Shown in pieces: positions 53,238 to 62,001 of a stretch of DNA of 64,000 nucleotides. Every line of letters begins with the position of its first letter. The first letter of the stretch is position 1. Location of the stretch: positions 1,240,048 to 1,304,047 of the forward strand of contig SRSL01000001.1 of assembly GCA_009735695.1 (NCBI GenBank), written 5' to 3'. Source of the stretch: Christiangramia bathymodioli (GTDB lineage: Bacteria > Bacteroidota > Bacteroidia > Flavobacteriales > Flavobacteriaceae). Made by a program: the position numbers and the translations under genes. The notes below the pieces were generated by a model, which saw only the letters and a program-made list of their open reading frames with translations, was not told where the DNA came from and did no database searches.

Positions 53238-55556
53238 CTAATTTAGTTTTATTGTTTTTTTCAATATCGTTGCATCATTCAGTACAAAAGGTCTCGGGAT
53301 CATCTCATTGGTCCGTTCAGGAACATTGAGTTCTTTATTTTCAAAAAGATCATAAGCCGATTCATAAAGAACGAATTCCGGTTTATCTCCTTTTTCGATG
53401 CTGAATTCGATCCTTAAGGTGTCTCGATTGTCTGGATAATACGTTAGCAATCGTTCCCTCCATCTCTTCCTGAACATATGAAAACGATTCTCACCAAGAT
53501 AGACATCACCTGCTTCCAGCGAATTTACCCTGAAATCTTCAAAATCGATATTTCTGGTTTCATAAAGTTCCATTCGGTTCACCTTTCGGTTTGGAGCGAT
53601 CTTAAGCGAATACCATTGTTTTTGTAAACTGTCTGTTTGCTCTTTCTGAAGCTGAATATAAGGTTCCGGAAGCTCTATGTTAGGAGCTTCACTACGGTAG
53701 GTAAAGTTACTGCCGTACTTGCTACTGAAATTAGATTCTCCATTCGAGCTTTTTACCGGATCTTTCCCAAAATATTTAGCAGTCCATTCATCGATCATTC
53801 CGTCGTAGGAATACCAGTTAGCAGTATTGGTGTCAAGATCCTTCAGATATACCAGGCTATTTGGTTTAGGCCTTTCAGTATTAAAATCATTATAAAAATG
53901 GGCGATAAATACCAGGATATTGAAAATAAGGAAACTGAGAATGGCAAATAACTTCAGTTTCCTGAAATAGGTAAACACCGGTAAAAAGAACAGGAACAGT
54001 AAACTAGTAAGCATGCCGGTTACAAAAAGCATTTTTAGGCCAAGTGCCACCGGAAGACTATAAATAAGTGTTAGTAGAACGAATATAGCCGGGGAGGATA
54101 ATAGTACCATTAGAATCCTGTTTGGATGCTCCACCCGAATCATAATGAATAAATGAAGCAGGGCGAAATAGACCGGAATGATCAAATAGGAAGCGCCCTT
54201 AAGGTACATAGCTAAAATTGTGCAAATGCTTAGCCATAGTAGGAGGGGAGCGATCATCACAGAAGCCGCCCGGGTCTTCTTCCTAACCAGGTGGTAGAAG
54301 ATAAAACAACAGCTCAATGCCAGGAAAATGGCGATAGGTATATACCAGTAGCCATTATAGGTGAAGCCATGCTCCATTTCGGAATATTCAGGGTAGATGA
54401 ATAAGCAGAATTTCCAAAAGGCCCATACCAGCAAGCCAGAGAATAGCAGGCTCATTAGCAATGGAACAAATCCCCAGATCACTTCCATCACCTTCAGACT
54501 TTCCTTTTTAAAGCCATAAACGATCAATCCCAGGAATATCAGGATGGCCAGGATAAGCATGGGCATGATCCAGTCGAATGGATAACTCACCAGGCCCACA
54601 AAGGGTAGATTCAGATAAATGAGGTCCCGGTCGCTTGATAATTCTTCCAGGTCGGCATCGCTGAAATAGGCGAGCAGTGGCATGAGGTAAATGCTCTGGT
54701 GGGCGAGGCTTTCATCATCGAGATTTTCCGGTGTATCATTAGCGGTATGGTAATCGAAATGATCGTCTATAAAGGCGAAATTATAACCGTTAATATCTCC
54801 CTGTTCCCGAAGAACCGTAAGGTCTGTATCGTTCGGGAGCATTTTATAAATACTATAGTAGAGGGAATTGGTGACGGGATATTTAACCCCAGCCTGTTTA
54901 AAGGCTTCAATCAGTCTCGCATTTTTTCCATTGGTCTCGAGCAGCATATAGGGAGTGCCTCCACTGCCCCGCGCTTCAAAATTAAGGGCAAGCTTGGCAT
55001 CTGCTGCCCAGGGATGATCCTTAATGAAAAGATCGGCGCCGTTAAGACCAAGCTCTTCAGCATCGGTAAAAAGGAGGATAATATCATTCTTTGGAGTTTG
55101 GTTGGTTTCCAGGTAAGCACGAATTCCTTCCAGGATAGTGGCCACACCACTGCCTGCATCGCTGGCACCCAGGGAAGAATGAGGCTGAGAATCGTAATGA
55201 GTCATCACCACCAAAGCATCCTCGCCTTCGCTGCCTTCGATTCGGGAAAGGATGTTCTTTGGCCTTGTAAGGATTCCGCTCGCGTTGAGATTATAAGCTT
55301 CCTGGGTTTGGACTACAAGCCCCATTTGCTGTAACTGGTCTACAATATAGTTGCGCACCTGGCTATGGGCCGGGCTTCCTAAATAATGTGGTTCCTGGGC
55401 TATGGCTTTCACATGTTCCTTAGCACGGGAAAGGGAGAATTGGGTTAAGGCTTTTTCCTGATCTGGTTCTGGAGATGGCTGGTCGAAGTTGAAATTTATC
55501 CATACCAGTATGATAATGAGCAAAAAGGCAATGAGGCCGGTAAACTTGTTGTTCAT
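53238..55556 (-). CDS. M28 family membrane peptidase
   Basis: 772 residues. One N-terminal membrane anchor (about 7-24), an extracytoplasmic M28 zinc aminopeptidase domain (about 40-300) with THYDSQPHSSLGASDAGSG, LLFTDAEELGLNG, LNFEARGSGG and DDHFDYHTANDT metal/catalytic motifs, then about eight membrane helices (325-560) and a C-terminal extracytoplasmic beta domain. This is the architecture of the ER metallopeptidase 1-like group. Substrates unknown; role in the periplasm by topology. Confidence 0.87.
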   Translation of the reverse strand: MNNKFTGLIAFLLIIILVWINFNFDQPSPEPDQEKALTQFSLSRAKEHVKAIAQEPHYLGSPAHSQVRNYIVDQLQQMGLVVQTQEAYNLNASGILTRPKNILSRIEGSEGEDALVVMTHYDSQPHSSLGASDAGSGVATILEGIRAYLETNQTPKNDIILLFTDAEELGLNGADLFIKDHPWAADAKLALNFEARGSGGTPYMLLETNGKNARLIEAFKQAGVKYPVTNSLYYSIYKMLPNDTDLTVLREQGDINGYNFAFIDDHFDYHTANDTPENLDDESLAHQSIYLMPLLAYFSDADLEELSSDRDLIYLNLPFVGLVSYPFDWIMPMLILAILIFLGLIVYGFKKESLKVMEVIWGFVPLLMSLLFSGLLVWAFWKFCLFIYPEYSEMEHGFTYNGYWYIPIAIFLALSCCFIFYHLVRKKTRAASVMIAPLLLWLSICTILAMYLKGASYLIIPVYFALLHLFIMIRVEHPNRILMVLLSSPAIFVLLTLIYSLPVALGLKMLFVTGMLTSLLFLFFLPVFTYFRKLKLFAILSFLIFNILVFIAHFYNDFNTERPKPNSLVYLKDLDTNTANWYSYDGMIDEWTAKYFGKDPVKSSNGESNFSSKYGSNFTYRSEAPNIELPEPYIQLQKEQTDSLQKQWYSLKIAPNRKVNRMELYETRNIDFEDFRVNSLEAGDVYLGENRFHMFRKRWRERLLTYYPDNRDTLRIEFSIEKGDKPEFVLYESAYDLFENKELNVPERTNEMIPRPFVLNDATILKKTIKLN

Positions 55557-55679
55557 AGGTTGGTTTCAAAAATCTTAAAGTTAACCAAGTTTTTAAATTT
55601 TTGAGGAAAGATTTTTAATCCCCGGGCAATAGAACAAAAATTAGTATATTTAAGTAATTAGGAATCAAAACAGTAAGCG

Positions 55680-56147
55680 ATGGGAATCAAAAGTTTTATG
55701 GGAAAAAGGGCAGAGCCTGAAAAGCCTGCTGAAGTGCCCATTCTGGTGAGAGATTATATGGTCGAAGACCTGATCACCTTCAGGGAACATGAGAATATTA
55801 TGGACGTAATGGAAAAACTGATCAAAAATGGTATTTCCGGTGGTTGTATCGTAAATGAAAAAAACGAACTACTGGGAATCATTTCTGAAGGAGACTGTAT
55901 GAAAGAGATCTCAGACAGCCGCTATTATAATATGCCTATGACCGACCTAACAGTTGGTAAACGAATGAAGACCGATGTACTTACCATCGATGCAAATATG
56001 AATGTACTGGAAGCTGCTAAAAGATTCACCGATCTCAAAGTAAGAAGATTCCCGATTGTTGAAAACGGCAAACTTATAGGTCAGATTAGTCAGCGAGATG
56101 TTTTAAAAGCCGCTGTAAGATTCCGCTCCAATACATGGAATCATTAA
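55680..56147 (+). CDS. CBS-domain protein
   Basis: 155 residues, two CBS motifs (about 25-80 and 92-150): VRDYMVEDLITFREHENIMD and GKRMKTDVLTIDANMNVLEA with the typical GIISEGDCM and GQISQRDVL ends. CBS pairs bind adenosyl nucleotides and sense energy state. No effector domain is attached. The stop overlaps by four bases the end of the convergent XRE gene. Confidence 0.85.
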   Translation: MGIKSFMGKRAEPEKPAEVPILVRDYMVEDLITFREHENIMDVMEKLIKNGISGGCIVNEKNELLGIISEGDCMKEISDSRYYNMPMTDLTVGKRMKTDVLTIDANMNVLEAAKRFTDLKVRRFPIVENGKLIGQISQRDVLKAAVRFRSNTWNH

Positions 56148-56560
56148 TTAGTTCCTGGATTTCTCCAAATAAAAATTTGAATCAGACTGAGGGCGAGTAG
56201 CACTATAAACCAAAAAACCTGAAGCTCGAAAGTGGTTTCCGGGAACCGGGCCGATTGGGTTAAAAAAGCAAGCGCTCCTAAAGGGATAAGGACCAAACTT
56301 GCAATTGAAAACACCAGTTTTGAAGCCAGGTTTGAGGAACGCCCAGGTTGAAGTTCTTTATTTTTTTGTTTAAAGGAGGTTTCTAACGCTTCTTCTAATT
56401 TTTTTATTGAATAGGCTCTGGGATTTACCTCGCCATTTTCTATTCGCTGAATGGACCTCAGGCTAAGACCGGTCTTTTCTCCAAGTGCGGCCTGGGTAAG
56501 TCCTTTTTCCTTTCGCGATCTTTTAACTTGTTCCGCTATTTCTTCTTTTCCTAAATCCAA
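56144..56560 (-). CDS. XRE-family regulator with membrane helices
   Basis: 138 residues. Helix-turn-helix at 7-62 (SRKEKGLTQAALGEKTGLSL then RSIQRIENGEVNPR), followed after a Lys/Glu linker by two transmembrane helices (about 84-103 and 113-132). Bacteroidota have many such short membrane-tethered regulators, of unknown signal. Divergent from the CPBP protease gene over about 200 bases. Confidence 0.85.
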   Translation of the reverse strand: MDLGKEEIAEQVKRSRKEKGLTQAALGEKTGLSLRSIQRIENGEVNPRAYSIKKLEEALETSFKQKNKELQPGRSSNLASKLVFSIASLVLIPLGALAFLTQSARFPETTFELQVFWFIVLLALSLIQIFIWRNPGTN

Positions 56561-56743
56561 TCCTGATGAAAATTTTGATATTTAGTTTACGCCATTCTTA
56601 CGACATTCCGGTGACAACGGCCAGTGGAGCTAAAATTAAGGATAATAAAGCATAGTGGCTTCTTTAAGCGTATTAATTCAATTTAAGCTTACGACATTAC
56701 TATATCCCTGGACTTTCAGGGAAAAAAATGCTGCATAAAAGCC

Positions 56744-56751
56744 TAATTTTG
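56744..56751 (+). promoter_or_regulatory. Possible -7 element for the CPBP protease gene
   Basis: TAATTTTG, 16 bases before the ATG at 56768. No -33 match at the normal spacing. Confidence 0.4.
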
Positions 56752-56767
56752 ACTGAAAATTTCAAAG

Positions 56768-57463
56768 ATGCTGGCTATCGTAATTTGCCTAATAGGAACA
56801 GGAATAATTATCGCCCTAACGAAAACAAAACCTTCGGTGCTGGGAATAAAACCGAATCGGAAAAGACTGTTGCAAGCCACTGCTGGTTTTGGATTTGCCT
56901 TCCTGGCAGGGCTAATTTATTACGGATTATGCTTATGGTTACTGAAAGCCGATTGGGAAATCAATCCCCTTTACGATTTTTCAGAAATGCTGACTGCAGC
57001 TTTCTGGACGCTCAGGTCGGTCCTGTTCGAAGAGCTCGTATGGAGAGGAATACTACTGTATTTTTTGATGAAATACCTGGGCGCGCGTACTGGTATTCTA
57101 ATTTCTGCCATCAGCTTCGGAATCTTTCACTGGTTCAGTTACGAGATCCTGGGGAACTATGGGCAAATGCTGGCTGTCTTTTTACTTACAGGGATTGCCG
57201 GAATCATGTTTGGATATGCTTATAAATTAACCGGGTCTTTATATCTCCCGGTAAGCCTCCATTTTGGGTGGAATTTTGTTTCTATCGTTATTTTTTCCCA
57301 GGGCCCGCTCGGGGATCAATTGCTATTGGTTACTACCCAGAACGAGTTGGAAGGATTGATTTCCCTTTTCGTTTTTCTACTTCAAATATTCCTCCTTCCG
57401 GGAATCGTGCTTTTATATTTCTACTTTTTAAAGCGGAAAGAAAAATTTCCGGTAGTGGTTTAG
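56768..57463 (+). CDS. CPBP-family intramembrane metalloprotease (ABI/CAAX type)
   Basis: 231 residues, about seven membrane helices. The catalytic signature is complete: FEELVWRG with Glu88, Glu89 and Arg93, FGIFHW with His121 and VSLHFGWNF with His165. Family members process prenylated proteins in eukaryotes and take part in bacteriocin immunity or regulation in bacteria; target unknown here. Its stop touches the stop of the convergent DUF4174 gene. Confidence 0.9.
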   Translation: MLAIVICLIGTGIIIALTKTKPSVLGIKPNRKRLLQATAGFGFAFLAGLIYYGLCLWLLKADWEINPLYDFSEMLTAAFWTLRSVLFEELVWRGILLYFLMKYLGARTGILISAISFGIFHWFSYEILGNYGQMLAVFLLTGIAGIMFGYAYKLTGSLYLPVSLHFGWNFVSIVIFSQGPLGDQLLLVTTQNELEGLISLFVFLLQIFLLPGIVLLYFYFLKRKEKFPVVV

Positions 57464-57886
57464 TCAATTGTTTTTTCGTCGCATTTCGGCCTGCCGCATG
57501 GGCATGGAATCGATGAGATCGAAAATTTCTTCTGGCTGAACGATCTTTGGTTCTCTTAATTTTGCGCCTCCGTCAAGGCCAATCAGGACAACTTCAAAAC
57601 CCGAATCCTTCTTTTTTTGCTGAAATAATTCGGAATTCTGCCATTGGGTTTGAACGGGCAGCAATTCTCGTTGCTTCCCAGGTATCACATGGATCAATTT
57701 CAATTTACGTTCCTCGAATTCCTCCTTCTTCTTCTTTAGGAGTTTTAGCTGTTCCTGAAGTAAGTTGCTTTCGGCTTCTTCAGTAAAGACCAGAAAAAGC
57801 CTGTGCTTCCATTGATATTTATCTAAAGATTGACCAAAAATTGCCTGACTCATAATCACACAGCATATTAATAGGATAGCTCTCAT
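57464..57886 (-). CDS. DUF4174 family secreted protein
   Basis: 140 residues from the ATG at 57886, which opens a signal peptide (MRAILLICCVIMSQAIFGQ). The mature part KYQWKHRLFLVFTEEAESNL and KLIHVIPGKQR followed by VVLIGLDGGAKLREPKIVQP is the thioredoxin-like DUF4174 pattern without the CxxC active site. Ends with PMRQAEMRRKN as usual for the family. Function unknown. Confidence 0.85.
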   Translation of the reverse strand: MRAILLICCVIMSQAIFGQSLDKYQWKHRLFLVFTEEAESNLLQEQLKLLKKKKEEFEERKLKLIHVIPGKQRELLPVQTQWQNSELFQQKKKDSGFEVVLIGLDGGAKLREPKIVQPEEIFDLIDSMPMRQAEMRRKNN

Positions 57887-57932
57887 TTTTAAAAGATACA
57901 AAAGCAAAGGCCTGTTCAAGCATAAAGAAATG

Positions 57933-58280
57933 CTAATTCCTTTTCACCAGTGCATAAAAGTCGTTCTCCAAAGGCAGGTAGCCCTGGTCATAGACAAAAT
58001 AATAACGGTTACCGGTCTTGGTTGTATAAATACTGGTGAAATATTCAAAATCGAATCCGCTGGATAATAATTTGCTTCTGGGAACCGAGGTTTTTCCATT
58101 TGGATTGAGTTCCTCCAGGATACGATGATTACGGCGAAGGGAATTGTTGATATTGCGCACCAGGTTAGTGCTTTCTTTGTTCAGTTTATTATGGTAGCTG
58201 TTGCGGCAGTAATCGCTGCAGAATTTTTTATCGGTACGGCCCCGTAGTTTTTCCCCGCATTCCGGACATGCTTTTTCCAT
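57933..58280 (-). CDS. Conserved zinc-finger protein
   Basis: 115 residues. N-terminal zinc knuckle CPECGEKLRGRTDKKFCSDYC with four cysteines, a Lys/Asn-rich helical region and a C-terminal FTSIYTTKTGNRYYFVYDQG beta domain. Common in Bacteroidota, function unknown; nucleic acid binding is possible from the knuckle. Confidence 0.78.
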   Translation of the reverse strand: MEKACPECGEKLRGRTDKKFCSDYCRNSYHNKLNKESTNLVRNINNSLRRNHRILEELNPNGKTSVPRSKLLSSGFDFEYFTSIYTTKTGNRYYFVYDQGYLPLENDFYALVKRN

Positions 58281-58364
58281 GATCGAAAATTTAAAGTGTA
58301 GGGATTTTGGTTGAATGATTATGAGAGAGTAAGTTACATATAAATTTCAAAAGTTGGGAAAAAG

Positions 58365-58685
58365 CTAATTTGTTTCAAATGTGTAATGCCTTTCTACCTT
58401 GCTGATTCGTAATGAATAACTTTTATACCATTTGGTTTTTCCAAGTTCCTGTGCCAGCAGATGTTCAGATTGGTTCTTCCAGTTGCTGATGCTTTCCAGG
58501 TCCTTCCAGTAAGATACGCTGATCCCAATTCCAGACCTTGCCGATTCGATCCCAAGGTAACACGGCTGCTGTGTTGCCAGTTCCTCCATCCTAATTGCCA
58601 TTTCTTCGTAGCCGGGATGATCCTTTTTCAGAATAGAGGTGAAAATAACGGCATAATAAGGTGGTTCTGGAGTATTGGGTATCAT
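58365..58685 (-). CDS. Antibiotic biosynthesis monooxygenase-domain protein
   Basis: 106 residues of the dimeric ferredoxin-like ABM fold: YYAVIFTSIL, DPYEEM-like helix (PGYEEMAIRMEELA), YLGIESARSG and SYWKDLESISNWKNQSEHL are typical. Usually haem or flavin-free oxygenases or scavenging enzymes; substrate unknown. Overlaps by four bases the end of the methyltransferase gene upstream, so they are co-translated. Confidence 0.85.
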   Translation of the reverse strand: MIPNTPEPPYYAVIFTSILKKDHPGYEEMAIRMEELATQQPCYLGIESARSGIGISVSYWKDLESISNWKNQSEHLLAQELGKTKWYKSYSLRISKVERHYTFETN

Positions 58686-59305
58686 GATTTTTTAAATAAC
58701 AGGCTCAAAAGTCGGGGTATTTTATTTCCATCTTCATCAAAATGTTCCTGAAGCTTACTTAGCTGAAAACCTGCTTTGGTTGCAGAATTAAGATATTCTG
58801 AAACATGATGAGTAAAGGTTTCCAGTTCGATGAGCCTATCTTCGGAATGAAACCTGGCCTTAGTGCCGGAATACTGCTTAAAAGGATGTAATTCTGAAAT
58901 AAAGAAATGTCCGCCGGGCTTTAGTTTTGAAAATGCCTGATCGAAAACAACTTGCAGATCTTCGATATGTTCCAGGATGAGGTTGCAGGTCACCAGGTCA
59001 AATTTTTCTGATGTCCATTCCCATTTCTTAGTGATATCGGCCTTGTGAAACCGGATATTTTCATTGGTAATCTTCTTTTTTGCGATAGAAAGCATTTCTT
59101 CTGAAAAGTCTACGGCCAGTATGTTAGAAGCTTTATCCCGCAGCCACTCGGTATTCTTGCCGGTTCCGCAGCCCAGTTCGAGTACCGATTCAAAATCCAG
59201 ATCTCGAAGCATTTCCCAGCTGACCTGCTTGTCCAGGTCGCGGGTTCTGTTCTTATTGGTGTCGTATTGAGAAGACCACTCGTTATACGCATTTTCAATG
59301 CTCAT
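58682..59305 (-). CDS. Class I SAM-dependent methyltransferase
   Basis: 207 residues: motif I VLELGCGTGKNTEWL, acidic residue in ILAVDFSEEML, HKADI, and LVTCNLILEHI. Methyltransf_11 type; acceptor unknown. Overlaps the ABM-domain gene. Confidence 0.9.
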   Translation of the reverse strand: MSIENAYNEWSSQYDTNKNRTRDLDKQVSWEMLRDLDFESVLELGCGTGKNTEWLRDKASNILAVDFSEEMLSIAKKKITNENIRFHKADITKKWEWTSEKFDLVTCNLILEHIEDLQVVFDQAFSKLKPGGHFFISELHPFKQYSGTKARFHSEDRLIELETFTHHVSEYLNSATKAGFQLSKLQEHFDEDGNKIPRLLSLLFKKS

Positions 59306-59347
59306 GAAACGGAAATTGCTATGGTAATATTAAATTTTTAAGTGAAT

Positions 59348-59794
59348 TTAATCAATCAGGATCCGGAAAAAACTATCGTCTACCTCTTCATAATCTCCGG
59401 CAGTGATCTCTAGGTCAGAAATAATGCGACTAGAACAACAATCTGATCTACTTGTTTCGATTTCAACATTCATTTCCAGTACCGGGCTTGAATCCAGGTT
59501 CACCGTTACCATATGATCTCCATTAGTCCAGTTGCCTATAAAAAGAAAGATTTCGCTGCCGGTTTCGGTAAAATCAACTTCGGAAGTCTGAAGGCCTGAA
59601 ACCTCTATTTGAATTCGCTCTGCATTGATCGTTTCGTTTTCCAGTAAGTTTTCACCAGAATCCTTATCAATGAATTCGAGCATGATGCCCGGGGAAATAC
59701 AGGAAATGGTACTACAGTCCACATCATCATCGCTTCCGCAGGAACTTATAAAAAGGCTGGTAAGGACAAGGAAAAGGGCGCTTAATTTTTTCAT
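59348..59794 (-). CDS. Hypothetical lipoprotein
   Basis: 148 residues, lipobox ISSC with Cys19 followed by GSDDDVD. The mature part contains Cys pairs (CSTISC, DCC) and alternating strands consistent with an Ig-like fold. No family recognised. About 230 bases of AT-rich DNA without features separate it from the next gene. Confidence 0.72.
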   Translation of the reverse strand: MKKLSALFLVLTSLFISSCGSDDDVDCSTISCISPGIMLEFIDKDSGENLLENETINAERIQIEVSGLQTSEVDFTETGSEIFLFIGNWTNGDHMVTVNLDSSPVLEMNVEIETSRSDCCSSRIISDLEITAGDYEEVDDSFFRILID

Positions 59795-60026
59795 TTTTAA
59801 ATTTTTAAGTTCGAAGTGATTTTAATTAAGACGCCTTTATAGCCTATTGGTTGCGTGGAGAATAAAAAATTGGCTTATCTTTTTTCATACCGGCCAGATT
59901 TATTATCGAGTGGAGCTCGTTATTCCTAATCCTGGAAGTTTCAAACCTTATTTTTTAAGTAATTGTGAAGAGTCCTTTGATTAATAAGACGGGATTATTT
60001 TTTCATTTAAAATAAAAAAGAAAAAC

Positions 60027-61190
60027 CTATTTCGATTTTCTAATCGCATCCTTAAACAAGGAGATAAAATTCCTATTGGTATCAAGTAGGATAGATTCAT
60101 TAAAATGAAGTTCTATTTTTCTATTTTCAGGATAATTTATTAGTATACCATGATCAGCATTTAAAATATCAGAGAATTTTTCAAGGTCGATATCTTGCGA
60201 CCTAAGGAAGACTATGTTAGTTCCTTCTGTAGGTTTTTCGATGGATAATTCTTCTAAAGTATTCAGTTCCCGCATCAGCTCCTCAGATTGGCTTTTCATA
60301 TTTTGAAGACGATCTTCAAGTCCATCCATTAAATAATTGGCAACGGCAGCATTGGTCCAATTTCTAAAAACGGTACCCCCAAGAATTTTGATGTAATGTC
60401 TCATTGGCGCTATGATAGGTTCAGGACCACATAACATGGCGCCACCGGCGGCTCCAAGATATTTGTACAGGGAGATATAAATGGTGCCGAAAATGGAAGC
60501 ATACTGCTTTACAGAAATTCCGGAGTAGGTAGATGCCATGTGAATACGGGCGCCATCCAAATGGGTTCGTATGTTGTTGGAATGAGCAAATTCCGTAATT
60601 TCTTTCATCTGGTTAAAATCTACCCTTTTACCGTGATGTCTTCTCACTGGACATTCAATAAATAAGGCTCCAATCCCATTATAAAATGATTCCCCCTGCT
60701 CCAATTGCTCTATTTTTGTTTTTAAGTCGCCAAGGGAAAATGACTGTGAAGTTGTTTTAATAGGAACTAAACGAATATTATGTATCGCCTGGGCAGAATC
60801 CCCTTCATCCCTGTAAATATGACTTTCTTCGTGAACAATTGCTTTTGTCTTTTTACCAGAAAGAAAATTTAAAGCTACTTCATTAGCCATAGTGCCAGAA
60901 GGCATATAAATAGCAGATTCCTTTCCGGTAATTTTTTTAAATTTTTCCTCTAAGGTCGCTACCACACCGCCCTGGGAATAAAAGTCACCGTTTATTGGAT
61001 GCTCATTCTCTATTTCGCTTAATTTCTGAATATATTGTTTCGGCGAAAAAAAATGTCCTTCCAGGATAAAATTTATTGTATACTTAGTTGATGATTTGAT
61101 CTTCCTTGCAGCCAGTTGTGTTGCAGGTAATCCAGCCATCAAGGGAATGGAAAAAAGCCCCGTTGAGTTTAAAAATGTTCGTCTATTCAT
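60027..61190 (-). CDS. Exported threonine aldolase-like PLP enzyme
   Basis: 387 residues. The N-terminus MNRRTFLNSTGLFSIPLMAG is a twin-arginine-like signal (NRRTFLN plus hydrophobic stretch), after which follows a beta-eliminating lyase/threonine aldolase domain: GDFYSQGGVVATLEEKF, IYMPSGTMANEVAL, THLDGARIHMAS and the probable Schiff-base Lys in SLYKYLGAAGGAML (about residue 243). Threonine aldolases split L-threonine to glycine and acetaldehyde in the cytoplasm; export of a folded PLP enzyme by Tat would be a special case. The gene and its flanks look more AT-rich than the surroundings. Substrate uncertain. Confidence 0.82.
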   Translation of the reverse strand: MNRRTFLNSTGLFSIPLMAGLPATQLAARKIKSSTKYTINFILEGHFFSPKQYIQKLSEIENEHPINGDFYSQGGVVATLEEKFKKITGKESAIYMPSGTMANEVALNFLSGKKTKAIVHEESHIYRDEGDSAQAIHNIRLVPIKTTSQSFSLGDLKTKIEQLEQGESFYNGIGALFIECPVRRHHGKRVDFNQMKEITEFAHSNNIRTHLDGARIHMASTYSGISVKQYASIFGTIYISLYKYLGAAGGAMLCGPEPIIAPMRHYIKILGGTVFRNWTNAAVANYLMDGLEDRLQNMKSQSEELMRELNTLEELSIEKPTEGTNIVFLRSQDIDLEKFSDILNADHGILINYPENRKIELHFNESILLDTNRNFISLFKDAIRKSK

Positions 61191-61612
61191 TCTTGGAAAT
61201 TTTAAATAGGAAGTTGATAGGTATGAGTGGTTTTAAATTTTAGATGATTGAAATCCTGTTTAGTACAGTGAATGTTGATGTAATTTAATGCTTTTATTTC
61301 CTGAAATTGCATTATTTGGTTTTTAAGAAAAGCAATGCGTTTTATTCCGGTTTTCATTTTAAGGAATGTGGTTAAAGAAAATATCGGTTTTTAATACGGT
61401 GTACGAATCTTTCTTTTATTAAGAACTTACCTATCTAAAAATACTGAAAAGTCTGAAGCCCTTTAAATTTCGTGATTTTATCGTTTACAAACGTTTACAA
61501 ACGAAAGTAAACACATACAAATATTTTTCATACAACTATACTTGAAGAGCTGTAGCACATTTGTCCTGTTGAAATGAACGAATGATTTTCAACTGCAATA
61601 AATTCTATAGTT
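61191..61612. other. 422-base intergenic region between divergent genes
   Basis: No reading frame of note and no RNA gene was recognised. It holds the CGTTTACAAA direct repeats at 61482-61503 and, close to ssb, CACATTTG (61556-61563), a one-mismatch -7 element. AT-rich throughout. Confidence 0.6.
61482..61503. promoter_or_regulatory. Possible operator: two CGTTTACAAA direct repeats plus CG
   Basis: Ten-base units repeat exactly head to tail (one helical turn apart), each also nearly palindromic (CGTTT..AAACG). A related GTAAAC-like string follows at 61507. This spacing is typical of cooperative binding of a dimeric regulator; the regulator is unknown. It lies 110 bases upstream of ssb and about 290 from the aldolase-like gene. 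Confidence 0.45.
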
Positions 61613-61945
61613 ATGAGCACTTTAAGAAACTCAGTACAATTGATCGGACATGTAGGTAATGATCCGGAAATCGTTAATCTTGAATCAGGAAAGAAACTGG
61701 CCAAGTTTTCAATCGCCACCAATGAGATCTATAAAAATCAAAAAGGGGAGAGGATCACTAACACTCAATGGCACAATATCGTTGCCTGGGGTAAAACAGC
61801 CGAGATCGTGGAGAATTATGTTCCCAAGGGAAAAGAAGTAGGGATAGAAGGGAAACTAACTACCCGAAGCTATGAAGACAAAGACGGACAGAAACGCTAT
61901 ATCACTGAAGTGGTATGCAACGAACTGTTACTTTTAGGAAAATGA
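61613..61945 (+). CDS. ssb: Single-stranded DNA-binding protein, short form
   Basis: 110 residues, a single OB fold (STLRNSVQLIGHVGNDPEIV, NEIYKNQKGERITNTQWHNI, VAWGKTAEIVENYVPKGKEV). The protein ends ELLLLGK directly after the OB domain and lacks the flexible linker and acidic DDIPF-type tip that recruit replication and repair proteins. It is therefore probably a secondary SSB paralogue. A terminator follows at 61963. Confidence 0.9.
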   Translation: MSTLRNSVQLIGHVGNDPEIVNLESGKKLAKFSIATNEIYKNQKGERITNTQWHNIVAWGKTAEIVENYVPKGKEVGIEGKLTTRSYEDKDGQKRYITEVVCNELLLLGK

Positions 61946-61962
61946 TTTTTATGTAAGCAATT

Positions 61963-61998
61963 AAAGAAACCTTCCAGATACTGGAGGGTTTCTTTTTT
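61963..61998. terminator. Bidirectional terminator between ssb and the symporter gene
   Basis: Fifteen-base-pair stem with one G-U pair (61963-61977 with 61981-61995), three-base loop, T run on the plus side and A run at the other foot, so it can end both convergent transcripts. Confidence 0.9.
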
Positions 61999-62001
61999 TA
62001 A

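Noticed and set aside
54699-55334. Open frame of 211 codons antisense to the M28 peptidase
   Set aside because: Lies fully opposite the conserved zinc-peptidase domain; composition is that of reverse-complement coding sequence.
56728-57225. Alternative plus-strand frame overlapping the CPBP protease
   Set aside because: The overlapping frame holds all catalytic motifs of the CPBP family, whereas this one has no recognisable features.
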